Shown: positions 19,405 to 28,638 of the stretch, piece by piece
Numbering within the stretch: the stretch's first letter is position 1
How the letters are laid out: every line of letters starts with the position of its first letter
Source: G965205725 sp965205725
GTDB lineage: Bacteria; Pseudomonadota; Gammaproteobacteria; Pseudomonadales; Halieaceae
Assembly: GCA_965205725.1 (NCBI GenBank)
Contig: OZ242189.1
Span: forward strand, 806,001 to 870,000
Reading direction: 5' to 3'
Length of the DNA: 64,000 bases
Position numbers and translations under genes: made by a program
The notes under the pieces: model-generated
Told to the model about the DNA's origin: nothing
The model's input: the letters and a program-made list of their open reading frames with translations, nothing else
Database searches by the model: none

Positions 19405-19641
19405 TGTCCGGGTTCAGTACCTGTGAGACAAATCGGCCAGCTTCGGTATGATTTGATGCGCAGGCTTTTGCTCTGCATCGAGTCGTCTTCCGTGTGGATT
19501 TAATCACTCACAGACCACCCGATTTTTAGAAATCCGGGGATCACGACCTGTGGATTGGGTGGATAAGTCTACGACTTACCCACCACTCCACAGGGGCAAT
19601 AACAATCGTTCAAAAGTCTCATAGGTATCTGAACCCGGACA
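19405..19641. mobile_element. miniature (internally deleted) derivative of the IS481-like element
   Basis: A 237-bp element is bounded by perfect 13-bp inverted repeats, TGTCCGGGTTCAG at 19405-19417 and its complement at 19629-19641. The first 30 bp match the left end of the element at 59297-60412 (ACCTGTGAGACAAATC). From about 19435 it matches that element's right end, including the first codons of its transposase (MQSKSLRIKSY on the minus strand from 19478, versus MQTKSLRIKSY). About 850 bp of internal sequence is missing. I see no clear target duplication. It lies in the divergent mnmA-icd intergenic region. Confidence 0.8.
19547..19594. repeat. long imperfect hairpin inside the miniature element
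   Basis: Arms at 19547-19569 and 19573-19594 start CCTGTGGA, end TAAGTC and are separated by 3 nt. About 20 of 22 positions pair with small bulges. This segment of roughly 70 bp has no counterpart in the right end of the full-length element at 60361-60412, so it looks like an insertion. There is no flanking T run, and it is upstream of both neighbouring genes. Confidence 0.6.
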
Positions 19642-19861
19642 CGCGGTTCAACTACAGTACTCGTACAATACCTGCATCCGGTTGGCGGGCTGATCCATGT
19701 TGCAGAGCTGCGCCCGCTTCCGGGAATGATGACGCCCTGGATAACGAGGGGCGCGGGTGGAAAAGCCCATGCAGGCCACTGCGGGGAAAATCAAGCAATT
19801 TACTAAAGCTGGTGCTACAATTTGCGCCGTTTTTATCCCACCTCTCAACACGGAGCATATT

Positions 19862-21115
19862 ATGGGCTATACGCACATCAAGGTCCCTAGTGAAGGCGAC
19901 AAGATTACCATCAACGAAGATTTCTCAATCGACGTCCCCGACAACCCCATCATCCCCTTTATCGAAGGTGATGGTATTGGTGTTGATATCAGCCCCGTTA
20001 TGCTGGACGTGGTTAATGCCGCGGTAGAAAAAGCCTACGGCGGCGAAAAGAAGATTTCCTGGATGGAAATTTACACCGGCGAAAAAGCCGCAGAACTCTA
20101 TGACGGCGACTGGTTCCCCGAAGAAACTCTGGATGCGATCCGCGAATACTCTGTAGGCATTAAAGGCCCGCTCACCACGCCAGTTGGCGGTGGTTTCCGT
20201 TCATTGAACGTGGCTCTGCGTCAGGCAATGGACCTGTATGTATGCCAGCGCCCAGTGCGCTGGTTTGCAGGTGTGCCTTCACCGGTTAAAGAGCCTGAGA
20301 AGTGCAACATGGTCATCTTCCGCGAGAACTCCGAAGATATCTACGCTGGTATTGAGTATCAGGCTGGCACTGATGAAGCCAAAAAAATAGTCGATTTCAT
20401 TATCAACGAAATGGGCGCTACTAAAATGCGTTTCACCGAGAACGTCGGTATTGGCATCAAGCCCATCTCAGAAGAAGGCACCAAGCGCCTGGTTCGCAAG
20501 GCCATCCAATACGCGATTGATCAAAATCAGCCCAGCGTCACCATCGTGCACAAAGGCAACATAATGAAGTTTACGGAAGGTGGCTTCCGTGACTGGGGTT
20601 ATGAAGTAGCGATAGAAGAGTTTGGCGGTGTACTGCTGGATGGCGGCCCCTGGGTTGCTGTAAAAAACCCCGGAAATGGTAGTGAAATCGTTATTAAAGA
20701 CGTTATTGCTGATGCGATGCTGCAACAGATTCTGACCCGCCCCGCTGAGTACAGCGTGGTGGCTACCATGAATCTGAACGGCGACTACTTGTCAGACGCT
20801 TTGGCTGCTCAGGTAGGCGGGATTGGTATTGCACCCGGCGCCAACTTGAGTGACACCATTGCCTTGTTTGAGGCGACTCACGGTACTGCACCGAAATACG
20901 CAGGTCAGGACAAAGTGAACCCCGGTTCATTGATTTTATCTGCCGAGATGATGCTGCGGCACATGGGTTGGAACGACGCGGCCGACCTGATCATTGACGG
21001 CATGAACGGTGCTATTCAGGCCAGGACTGTAACCTATGACTTTGAGCGATTAATGGATGATGCTGAGCTGAAGAGCTGTTCCGAATTTGGTCAGGAAATC
21101 ATTAAGCACATGTGA
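19862..21115 (+). CDS. icd: NADP-dependent isocitrate dehydrogenase
   Basis: This 417-residue TCA-cycle enzyme closely resembles E. coli Icd along its length: NPIIPFIEGDGIGVDISP, KISWMEIYTGEKA, FRENSEDIYAGIE, and KYAGQDKVNPGSLILSAE. The regulatory serine loop is kept as GGGFRSLNVALRQ, so control by AceK phosphorylation is plausible. The ATG at 19862 has GGAG upstream and gives a family-like N-terminus. The frame is open 105 nt farther upstream, but that extension is not conserved. Confidence 0.96.
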   Translation: MGYTHIKVPSEGDKITINEDFSIDVPDNPIIPFIEGDGIGVDISPVMLDVVNAAVEKAYGGEKKISWMEIYTGEKAAELYDGDWFPEETLDAIREYSVGIKGPLTTPVGGGFRSLNVALRQAMDLYVCQRPVRWFAGVPSPVKEPEKCNMVIFRENSEDIYAGIEYQAGTDEAKKIVDFIINEMGATKMRFTENVGIGIKPISEEGTKRLVRKAIQYAIDQNQPSVTIVHKGNIMKFTEGGFRDWGYEVAIEEFGGVLLDGGPWVAVKNPGNGSEIVIKDVIADAMLQQILTRPAEYSVVATMNLNGDYLSDALAAQVGGIGIAPGANLSDTIALFEATHGTAPKYAGQDKVNPGSLILSAEMMLRHMGWNDAADLIIDGMNGAIQARTVTYDFERLMDDAELKSCSEFGQEIIKHM

Positions 21116-21158
21116 CGTACAGGATGTCCATCATTAGTGGGCAGGATCAGTCGCGCTT

Positions 21159-21174
21159 GCCAGGCTTTGCCCGG
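21159..21174. terminator. weak hairpin between convergent icd and DUF6763-like gene
   Basis: TGCCAGGC and GCCCGGCA pair at 7 of 8 positions around a TTT-containing loop between the two convergent stops. No T run follows on either strand, so it is at best a weak or factor-assisted terminator. Confidence 0.25.
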
Positions 21175-21181
21175 CAGGCTC

Positions 21182-21496
21182 CTAGTCTTCCACGCCGTGC
21201 ATATATTCAGGCTCTATCTCGTTAAGCGGGCCGGACCAGTCCTCTGGATGAAACGGTAAATCAGGGTCGTGGCTGTCATCACCGTCTAACTCAAAGGGGT
21301 TGCGCCAGTCTTCTGGCTCCTCAATGCTAACGAGTTGCAGTTCACGCCACGAGTCGAGGTCGTATTCGCTGACTTCACCATCAATGTGCTGAGTTTCTAC
21401 CAGCAGTGTTTGCAGGTCCCAGGCGACTACTTCGAAGGTGGCTCCCGTTTGTATCTCCCGATACCATTCGCCGACTTTTGGAGCCAGTAGTTTCAT
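21182..21496 (-). CDS. small acidic protein, DUF6763-like
   Basis: This 104-residue protein starts MKLLAPKVGEWYRE and contains GATFEVVAWDLQT, HIDGEVSEYDLDSW and EDWSGPLNEIEPEY. It is acidic in its second half, with no signal peptide or membrane segment. The pattern matches small gammaproteobacterial proteins I know as DUF6763, whose function is unknown. AGAGG lies 8 nt before the ATG at 21496; a longer frame exists but adds nothing conserved. The 250 bp upstream hold no other gene that I can see. Confidence 0.75.
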   Translation of the reverse strand: MKLLAPKVGEWYREIQTGATFEVVAWDLQTLLVETQHIDGEVSEYDLDSWRELQLVSIEEPEDWRNPFELDGDDSHDPDLPFHPEDWSGPLNEIEPEYMHGVED

Positions 21497-21748
21497 CAAA
21501 CTTGCCTCTGGTTGTTGTGCCTTTATTAAACATAACAAATTGGCTGGGCCTGTCCATTATGAGGAAAATGACTAAAAAGATGTGTTTAAATAGGCGCTGG
21601 GTATAGCCGTGGATACTTTAACTTGTAGATCAAGGGCTTATTGAATTTGCCAGGTTTGCCCAGGGGGCACGGTTGTTGGTTTTAAGCGTAGAGGGGCATT
21701 AGGCGCTCTATTGTAAATGCAAAAATTGTATAAGGCCTGAATCAGATA

Positions 21749-22489
21749 ATGGGTAGTTTGGCGATAATTGGTGGAACCGGCGTGGCGCGAATGCCGGGCT
21801 TTGAGCGCGAGCGCGAGCTCCCTGTGGCGACTCCCTGGGGCGAGGCTTCCCAGCCGTTACAGCAGGGGCGATTGGGGGGTGTTGCTGTGAGTTTTTTGGC
21901 CAGGCACGGGCCGCAGCAGCAGCGGCTGGCGCCACACAAAATTAACTACCGCGCCAATCTGTGGGCTCTGCGCGAGAGTGGCGCAGAGCAGATTATTGCG
22001 ATTAACGCGGTTGGGGGATTGCGGCCAGATTTGCGGCCGGGGCAACTGCTGATTCCCGATCAGATTATTGATTACACCTGGGGCCGCGAGCATACATACT
22101 ACGATGGCAGTGACGCTCAACTGGAGCACATTGATTTTACCCGCCCCTACGACAAGCCTTTGGCGGCGATGCTGGCGCGCGCGGCTTCGACAGTGGGTGC
22201 CGCGTGTATTGAGGGGGGCACCTATGCGGTAACGCAGGGCCCGCGCCTGGAATCCGCCGCGGAAGTGCGGCGGCTGCGCAGAGACGGCGCGGATGTTGTG
22301 GGCATGACCGGTATGCCTGAGGCTGGCCTGGCGCGTGAACTGGGCCTGGCCTATGCCTCACTCTGTATTGTGGTCAATCCGGGTGCCGGACTGACTGGGG
22401 AACCCATCACCGAGGCAGCCATGCAAACGGTGCTCGCCGAGGCAGCCACCCAGGTCAGTCGGCTGCTGTCTCAACTACTGGCTCAATAA
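21749..22489 (+). CDS. S-methyl-5'-thioinosine phosphorylase
   Basis: This 246-residue PNP/MTAP-family enzyme carries family blocks GSLAIIGGTGVARMPG, FLARHGPQQQRLAPHKINYR, AINAVGGLRPDLRPG and VVGMTGMPEAGLARELG. The MTAP base-binding aspartates (as in TDYDCW) are replaced by VVNPGAGLTGE, as in P. aeruginosa PA3004, which prefers methylthioinosine. The position beside csiV and mfd is also as in Pseudomonas. It salvages the methylthio by-product of polyamine and autoinducer synthesis. The 3' end overlaps csiV by 35 nt on the opposite strand. Confidence 0.88.
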   Translation: MGSLAIIGGTGVARMPGFERERELPVATPWGEASQPLQQGRLGGVAVSFLARHGPQQQRLAPHKINYRANLWALRESGAEQIIAINAVGGLRPDLRPGQLLIPDQIIDYTWGREHTYYDGSDAQLEHIDFTRPYDKPLAAMLARAASTVGAACIEGGTYAVTQGPRLESAAEVRRLRRDGADVVGMTGMPEAGLARELGLAYASLCIVVNPGAGLTGEPITEAAMQTVLAEAATQVSRLLSQLLAQ

Positions 22490-23552
22490 CTGCCGGGAAC
22501 GGGTCGAATGTATAGGGCGTGAGCTTGATGAGCAAGCCTAGACGGGGGTGATCCAGATAGTGCAGTTCACCACTGCGCATACGCCGCCGCTGCTGGAGCA
22601 AAACGGCGTGATTGTAAGGCTGGTAATAGGTCTGGTTGAGAAATGCCTCGATATCCCACGCTACCGGGCCAGCCCGCGAGAGGATCAGTTTGGGCGGAAG
22701 CAGACCGAGGTCTATTGCCTCAAGCGAGAGATTTTGCCGCAGGTCGCCGCCGGAGAGGAGGCCATCGGTCAGATTTGGGCTCAGTTCGAACCTGAGCTCA
22801 GAGTGCTCGCGGCGTGCTGTCTGGTCTTGTGGTGAGGAGGGTGGTGGGGAGAGCAGTGGGGGGAGCGGTGGCGCCGGCATGTGCCAGCCCGCTGGCAGAG
22901 CATTATTGACCTGATTGAGCCAGAGATTAGCCTCCATGTGTAAATATCTGGATACATAGAGCAGCAAGCTACCCTGTAAAGCCGGGTAGTCGCCTGTATC
23001 GGTTGCAAGAGTGCTGCTGATAGCCAGGCTCGATGCCGTGTCTCTGCGGTACACGGGTTGGCGCCAGGCCTCGTGAAAGAGCACTTTCATTGCCCGGCGT
23101 CGGTTAATGCGCCGCCGCTCACTGTTGTACTCCCGCTCCTCTGGAGCAAGCAGGGCGAAGGCTACGGGCAGTGTTATTGCAAATTCATCCGGCGGTATGA
23201 GCGCAGTGCCCTGGGTCAGGTCTAGCGGCGGGTCGGGCTGTGCTATGGGTTGTGTTATGGGCTGTATAGCCACTGGTCGGGTCAACATAGCCTCAAGGTG
23301 TTGCAGGGACGTTGTTGTATCCAGTATTGCGCGGGTAGCGCCCGAATGTAGCGACTGAAGGTTGTCCGGATAGCCCAATTTGGGAAGCAGGGGCATTTTC
23401 TCAAGTGTCGGCCTGTCGTTAGCCCTGTTTTCAAATACAAGTAGTTCAACGGTATACCAGTTGCTGTCAAAGTCTGTCTGCGTCTGCGCGACTGCCTGGG
23501 CGAGCGGCCCCATAGAGACCGACAAGAGCAGGGCGCGGATTATTTGTGTCAC
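22455..23552 (-). CDS. csiV: CsiV-family periplasmic protein
   Basis: This 365-residue secreted protein has a signal peptide (about residues 1-22, ending AVAQ). It then shows the CsiV hallmark NWYTVELLVFENRAND and a C-terminal repeat-like region with LHYLDHPRLGLLIKLTPY. In Vibrio cholerae CsiV binds peptidoglycan and activates LpoA; the same function here is inferred. It is proline-rich in the middle (PPLPPLLSPPPSSP). The GTG start overlaps the mfd stop (GTGA). Confidence 0.8.
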   Translation of the reverse strand: MTQIIRALLLSVSMGPLAQAVAQTQTDFDSNWYTVELLVFENRANDRPTLEKMPLLPKLGYPDNLQSLHSGATRAILDTTTSLQHLEAMLTRPVAIQPITQPIAQPDPPLDLTQGTALIPPDEFAITLPVAFALLAPEEREYNSERRRINRRRAMKVLFHEAWRQPVYRRDTASSLAISSTLATDTGDYPALQGSLLLYVSRYLHMEANLWLNQVNNALPAGWHMPAPPLPPLLSPPPSSPQDQTARREHSELRFELSPNLTDGLLSGGDLRQNLSLEAIDLGLLPPKLILSRAGPVAWDIEAFLNQTYYQPYNHAVLLQQRRRMRSGELHYLDHPRLGLLIKLTPYTFDPFPAVIEPVVETAAD

Positions 23553-26500
23553 GCGGCGGCCTCACTGCTTTCGGCTTGCAGGCTGGCGAGCAGGGTTTCT
23601 ACAAATTCCAGGCGCTGGTCTGGTTCGGTCAGCTCGCAGTCAAATCTCAGGCGGCTGGCGCCTGCCAGTTTAAAAATATTTGGCTGCTCCTGAATCCGTC
23701 TCACCAGGCTCATGGGGTGAACCCTGGTTTTTTCGGAAAATTCGATAGTCCCGCCTCTGTCGCCCGCATCAATTTTTTGAATCCCCAATTCCGCCGCAGT
23801 GAGTTTTAGTTCTGTTATTTTAAACAGATTTTTGCCGGCCTGGGGGAGTAGACCAAAGCGATCAATCATTTCTACCTGAATATCTTTGAGGCCCTCGGGG
23901 TCAGCCGCCGCGGCAATGCGTTTGTAGAGCACCAGGCGAGTATTGATATCCGGTAAATAAGCATTGGGAATCAGGGCGGGTACGCGCAAATTAACTTCCG
24001 CTACCTGCTGGCCAATACCTTCCGGGTCGGGGATTTCGCCGCGCTTGAGGGATGCCACCGCTCGTTCCAGCATCTCCATGTAAAGAGAAAATCCTACACT
24101 GTGGATTTGCCCGCTCTGTTCGTCTCCCAGCAGTTCTCCCGCCCCGCGAATTTCCAGATCGTGGGTGGCCAACAGATAGCCTGCGCCGAGATCACTGGAT
24201 GCCTCAACAGCCTGTAGTCGCTTTTCTGCATCTGAGGTCATGGCGGAGTGTGGTGGGCACAATAAATAGGCGTATGCCTGATGATGCGAGCGGCCAACGC
24301 GGCCTCGCAGTTGGTGTAACTGAGCCAGCCCGAACTTGTCGGCACGCTCGATAATAATGGTATTGGCATTGGGTACATCAATGCCGGTTTCGATGATCGT
24401 ACTGCACAGCAGAATGTGATATTGCCGGTGGTAAAACGCAGACATAACCTGTTCAAGTTGTTGTTCGCGCAATTGTCCGTGGGCGATGCCAATGCGCAAT
24501 TCGGGCAATAGCTCTTGCAGCTTGCGAGCGGCTTCCTTCATTGTTCGAACTTCATTGTGCAGGTAGTAGACTTGTCCGCCGCGCAGTGTTTCCCTGGTGG
24601 CTGCTTCTTTGATAAGCGCCACGTTGTGCTCGCGGATAAAGGTTTTTATCGACAGGCGGCGGGCTGGAGGCGTGGCGATAATTGACAGGTCTCGCAAGCC
24701 GTCCAGGGCCATGTTCAGCGTTCGTGGAATAGGCGTTGCTGTCAACGTGAGAATATCAACCTCTGCCCGCAGCGCCTTAATGGTCTCTTTCTGCCTAACC
24801 CCGAAGCGGTGTTCTTCATCAATCACCAGCAGGCCCAAATCCCGGTAGCGCACGCCGCTTTGCAGCAGTTTGTGCGTGCCGATCAGGATATCGACTCTGC
24901 CACTTTCAACGCGCTTGACAATAGCGTCTTGTTCAGCCGCAGAGCGAAATCTGGAGATCACTTCTACCGAGACGGGCCAGTCGGCGAAGCGATCACTGAA
25001 AGAGGAAAAATGCTGCTGCGCCAATAGTGTCGTGGGCACCAGTATCGCGACCTGCTTGCCGCCCTGTACAGCGACAAATGCAGCCCGCATCGCCACCTCG
25101 GTTTTGCCGAAACCAACATCTCCGCAAATCAATCTGTCCATAACCTGATCTGCACGCATGTCTTGCACAACTGCGCGAATAGCCTCTGTTTGATCCGCTG
25201 TCTCTTCAAAGGGAAAGGCGCTGCTGAACTGCTCGTATTCCTGCTGGTTCAGCGCAAACCCATGCCCTGGTCTTGATTCCCGACGGGCGTACACCGCCAG
25301 CAGTTCGGCGGCGACGTCGCTAACTTTTGCGCCAGCCTTGCGGCGAGCCTTTTTCCACTGGTCACTGCCGAGCCTGTGCAGGGGCGCCAGATCCGGGTCG
25401 CTGCCGCTGTAATGGCTGATCAGGTGTAAGGATGCAACCGGTGCGTAGAGCCTGCACTGATCGGCGTATTCCAGGGCCATGAATTCGGTGAGCTGACTGT
25501 CGATTTCCAGAGTTTGCAAGCCCAGGTAGCGGCCCACTCCGTGCTCCAGATGCACAACCGGGACGCCTGGCCTCAGCCCGTTAATATTTTTTATGTGGGC
25601 CACGGCCTGGCTTTGATCGTTTGCGCGGCGGCGTCTCTGCGCAACCCGCTGACCGAATAATTGTGCCTCAGTGATTAATGCGGGTTGCCCCGCACCCCAG
25701 TAGAGTCCCCGGTCTACCGGCGCAGTGACCATGGCGAGCCTGTGGCCGCCATCGAGAAACGCCTGCCAGCTATCGACCTGGACGGGGTGCATGGCGTGAG
25801 CTTGCATCGACTCCAGCAGTATTTCGCGGCGACCGGTGGACTCGGCGCAGACCAGAACCGGCCCCTGATGCCGCTCGATAAATGCGGCCAGTTTCGCCAT
25901 CGGCGAATCACTGGCACGCTCTGGGCTAAACTGTGGATTGGGCTGCATGCCTGTATCGAAATGCACCGGGGCGTCTTTATCGGGGCGCAATTCAAGAACC
26001 TGCTTAGCGCCCAGTTGCCGGTAAAATTCCTCTACCGGAACAAAGCCTCGCTCAGGTGCCAGCAGAGGCCGTCGCGGGTCGATTCCAAATTCCTCAAAGC
26101 GGTTATTCACCTCGGCCCAGAAACCTTGCGCGGCACTGTAGTGGTCATCGAGGGTGATGAGCTGGCAGTCCGCTGGCAGATAATCAAACAGAGTGGCGCA
26201 CTCTGCAAAGAATAGAGGCAGGTAATACTCGCTACCTCCGGGGGCGCGTCCCGCTGCGACTTCGGTATACATCGGGCAGGCGTCGTGATCGACGTTAAAC
26301 TCTTGCAACCAGTTATTTTGAAACAGATTGACCGATTCCCTGTGTAACGCAAACTCGCGCGCGGGAAGCAGCCTTATCGCATCGACTCGTTCCAGCGTGC
26401 GCTGTGATTCGGGGTCGAAGGTTCGCAGAGTTGCCACTTCATCGTCGAGCAGGTCGATTCTGAAAGGTGAGCGGCTACCCATCGGAAAAACATCGAGCAG

Positions 26501-27058
26501 CGAACCGCGCAGGGCAAACTCGCCGTGTTCAAACACGGTCTCGACACTGCGATAGCCGTTGAATTCCAGATGGCGGCGAAATCGGGAGACATCCAGGCGC
26601 TGGCCAATATCCAGTACCAGGCTGTTGCCAGCGATGTAGCTTACTGGTGGCAGGCGATGCATCAGGGTTGAAATGGGCACGACAAGAATGCCTTGCTCAA
26701 GGTGTGGCAGCCGGTACAGAGTGTGCAGGCGCTCAGACAAAATATCCTGGTGCGGGGAAAAGTTGTCGTAGGGGAGGGTTTCCCAGTCCGGAAATGCCAG
26801 GATTTCTACATCTTCACCGCGACTATAAAAGCGCAACTCCCGCAACATCTGGTAGGCGGACAAGCTGTCGCTGGTGATGGCGATATGGACCCGTGGCTGA
26901 CGGGCAAGCTGAGCCAACAGGCTGGACGGGCCGCTGCCTGCTAGTGGGCCGACAGAGGTGCGCCTGCCGGGGTCAGTATTCGCGAGTAACTCGTTTATAA
27001 GCGATTGAAACATGGGTGACTTAAATGCCAGGGGTTTGCGGCGGGCTATTGTAGCCAC
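23549..27058 (-). CDS. mfd: transcription-repair coupling factor
   Basis: Mfd (1169 residues) removes RNA polymerase stalled at lesions and recruits UvrA. The UvrB-like N-terminal region shows AFPDWETLPYDNFSPHQDI, the polymerase-interacting part has PVVHLEHGVGRYLG, and the translocase has GDVGFGKTEVAMRAAF (Walker A), VIDEEHRFGVRQKE (DEEH) and QLRGRVGRSHHQAYAYLL. The GTG at 27058 is the longest start; the ATG at 27013 (MFQSL) is nearly as plausible. It is co-oriented and overlapping with csiV and divergent from the GAPDH gene. Confidence 0.97.
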   Translation of the reverse strand: MATIARRKPLAFKSPMFQSLINELLANTDPGRRTSVGPLAGSGPSSLLAQLARQPRVHIAITSDSLSAYQMLRELRFYSRGEDVEILAFPDWETLPYDNFSPHQDILSERLHTLYRLPHLEQGILVVPISTLMHRLPPVSYIAGNSLVLDIGQRLDVSRFRRHLEFNGYRSVETVFEHGEFALRGSLLDVFPMGSRSPFRIDLLDDEVATLRTFDPESQRTLERVDAIRLLPAREFALHRESVNLFQNNWLQEFNVDHDACPMYTEVAAGRAPGGSEYYLPLFFAECATLFDYLPADCQLITLDDHYSAAQGFWAEVNNRFEEFGIDPRRPLLAPERGFVPVEEFYRQLGAKQVLELRPDKDAPVHFDTGMQPNPQFSPERASDSPMAKLAAFIERHQGPVLVCAESTGRREILLESMQAHAMHPVQVDSWQAFLDGGHRLAMVTAPVDRGLYWGAGQPALITEAQLFGQRVAQRRRRANDQSQAVAHIKNINGLRPGVPVVHLEHGVGRYLGLQTLEIDSQLTEFMALEYADQCRLYAPVASLHLISHYSGSDPDLAPLHRLGSDQWKKARRKAGAKVSDVAAELLAVYARRESRPGHGFALNQQEYEQFSSAFPFEETADQTEAIRAVVQDMRADQVMDRLICGDVGFGKTEVAMRAAFVAVQGGKQVAILVPTTLLAQQHFSSFSDRFADWPVSVEVISRFRSAAEQDAIVKRVESGRVDILIGTHKLLQSGVRYRDLGLLVIDEEHRFGVRQKETIKALRAEVDILTLTATPIPRTLNMALDGLRDLSIIATPPARRLSIKTFIREHNVALIKEAATRETLRGGQVYYLHNEVRTMKEAARKLQELLPELRIGIAHGQLREQQLEQVMSAFYHRQYHILLCSTIIETGIDVPNANTIIIERADKFGLAQLHQLRGRVGRSHHQAYAYLLCPPHSAMTSDAEKRLQAVEASSDLGAGYLLATHDLEIRGAGELLGDEQSGQIHSVGFSLYMEMLERAVASLKRGEIPDPEGIGQQVAEVNLRVPALIPNAYLPDINTRLVLYKRIAAAADPEGLKDIQVEMIDRFGLLPQAGKNLFKITELKLTAAELGIQKIDAGDRGGTIEFSEKTRVHPMSLVRRIQEQPNIFKLAGASRLRFDCELTEPDQRLEFVETLLASLQAESSEAAA

Positions 27059-27127
27059 CTTGCGCGGCCCCCACCATATGAAGATAATAGGCGTACTTTC
27101 AACAACCCTCTATACAGGTATACCCAC

Positions 27128-28597
27128 GTGACCGATCACGAGCGCAGTCGCCCCCAGGATTACTTCCATGACTGGAAGGAACGGGAGGCTCTGGCGGAAG
27201 CAATGATTCCGCTGGTAGGCAAGTTGTCCAGGGAAAATAGCGTTAAAACCTATATCTACGGACAATCTTTGGTGAACCGTTCAGTCCTGGACCTCATGCA
27301 GGACCACCGCCATATTCGCCAGGTGGAGCAAAATGAGTTGTCGGAGTTTGAAACCTACCCGGTCATCGAGGCGCTGGCCAGCCTTGATTTGGGCACGGCT
27401 CACATTGACGTGGGTCGCATTGCAGTGGCTTACGAAGCAGAGGGCAAGGCTGAAGGCCTGAGCGTTAAGGAATACGTCGAACAGCGGGTGGCAGACATTA
27501 TCGGCAGCAATGCCAAACCCATCGACAGGCCGCGTGATGTCGTGCTTTACGGCTTTGGTCGCATTGGTCGCCTGATGGCGAGATTGCTGGTCGAGAAGGC
27601 CGATGGCGGCGATACGCTGCGGCTGCGGGCTATTGTGGTGCGCAAGGGCAAGGCGGTCAACGATTTGGTAAAACGGGCCAGCCTCCTGCGTCGGGATTCA
27701 GTACACGGCCCGTTTCACGGCACTATCCGCGTGGACGAGGAGCGCAAGTCGTTTGTTGCCAACGGCAATGAAATTCAAGTCATCTACGCCGATGCGCCCG
27801 ATGAAATTGACTACACGGTGTACGGAATTGAAGATGCGCTAATTATCGACAATACGGGTATGTGGCGTGATGTAGCGGGTCTTTCCCGTCACCTCAAGTC
27901 AAAAGGCGTCGGCAAGGTTATTCTTACCGCGCCTGGCAAGGGCGATATGAAGAACATTGTGCACGGTATTAACAATGACGAAATCGGCGATGAAGACCGT
28001 GTTATCTCGGCGGCTTCCTGCACCACAAACGCCATTGCGCCACCATTAAAAGCCCTGGACGACGAGTTTGGTATCGTTACCGGGCATGTTGAAACTGTCC
28101 ACGCCTATACCAATGACCAGAATCTGATAGATAACTACCACAAAGCCAATCGGCGTGGCCGCAGCGCAGCGTTGAATATGGTGCTGACGGAAACCGGAGC
28201 GGCGACTGCGGTGGGCAAGGTGCTGCCGCAGTTGCATGGCAAGTTGACGGGCAACGCTATCCGCGTGCCCACGCCTAATGTGTCTATGGCCATTTTGAAC
28301 CTGAACCTGAAAAAGGCCGTGACCGCTGAAGCCATCAACGAGCACATGCGCCGGGTGGCGCTGCACTCACCGCTGCGCAAGCAAATTGATTTCTCTAACT
28401 CTCCAGAGGTCGTCTCCACAGACTTTGTCGGCTCGCGTCACGCCTGTATCTTCGATTCCGAAGCGACCATTGTGAATGACAGGCAGGCAGTGGTGTATCT
28501 CTGGTATGACAACGAGTTTGGCTATAGCTGTCAGGTGTTCCGAATACTCCAGCAGATGGCGGGAATCAAGTACGCGACCTATCCAAAAATAGAATAG
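27128..28597 (+). CDS. glyceraldehyde-3-phosphate dehydrogenase, long form
   Basis: This 489-residue GAPDH has a 130-residue N-terminal extension, as in P. aeruginosa PA3001, which occupies the same mfd-nqr position. The NAD-binding motif YGFGRIGR is at residues 141-148. The catalytic cysteine is residue 298 in SAASCTTNAIAPP. HAYTNDQNLIDNYHKANRRGRSAA and NEFGYSCQV are also family-typical. The start is GTG. Whether it works in glycolysis or gluconeogenesis cannot be read from the sequence. Confidence 0.92.
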   Translation: MTDHERSRPQDYFHDWKEREALAEAMIPLVGKLSRENSVKTYIYGQSLVNRSVLDLMQDHRHIRQVEQNELSEFETYPVIEALASLDLGTAHIDVGRIAVAYEAEGKAEGLSVKEYVEQRVADIIGSNAKPIDRPRDVVLYGFGRIGRLMARLLVEKADGGDTLRLRAIVVRKGKAVNDLVKRASLLRRDSVHGPFHGTIRVDEERKSFVANGNEIQVIYADAPDEIDYTVYGIEDALIIDNTGMWRDVAGLSRHLKSKGVGKVILTAPGKGDMKNIVHGINNDEIGDEDRVISAASCTTNAIAPPLKALDDEFGIVTGHVETVHAYTNDQNLIDNYHKANRRGRSAALNMVLTETGAATAVGKVLPQLHGKLTGNAIRVPTPNVSMAILNLNLKKAVTAEAINEHMRRVALHSPLRKQIDFSNSPEVVSTDFVGSRHACIFDSEATIVNDRQAVVYLWYDNEFGYSCQVFRILQQMAGIKYATYPKIE

Positions 28598-28638
28598 ATT
28601 GAACGAGACCTTTTGACTCTTATTCACAGGCGTAGCAC

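Noticed and set aside
19292..19507. Short minus-strand frames over the miniature element as genes
   Set aside because: They are only the first transposase codons of the deleted insertion sequence followed by unrelated sequence.
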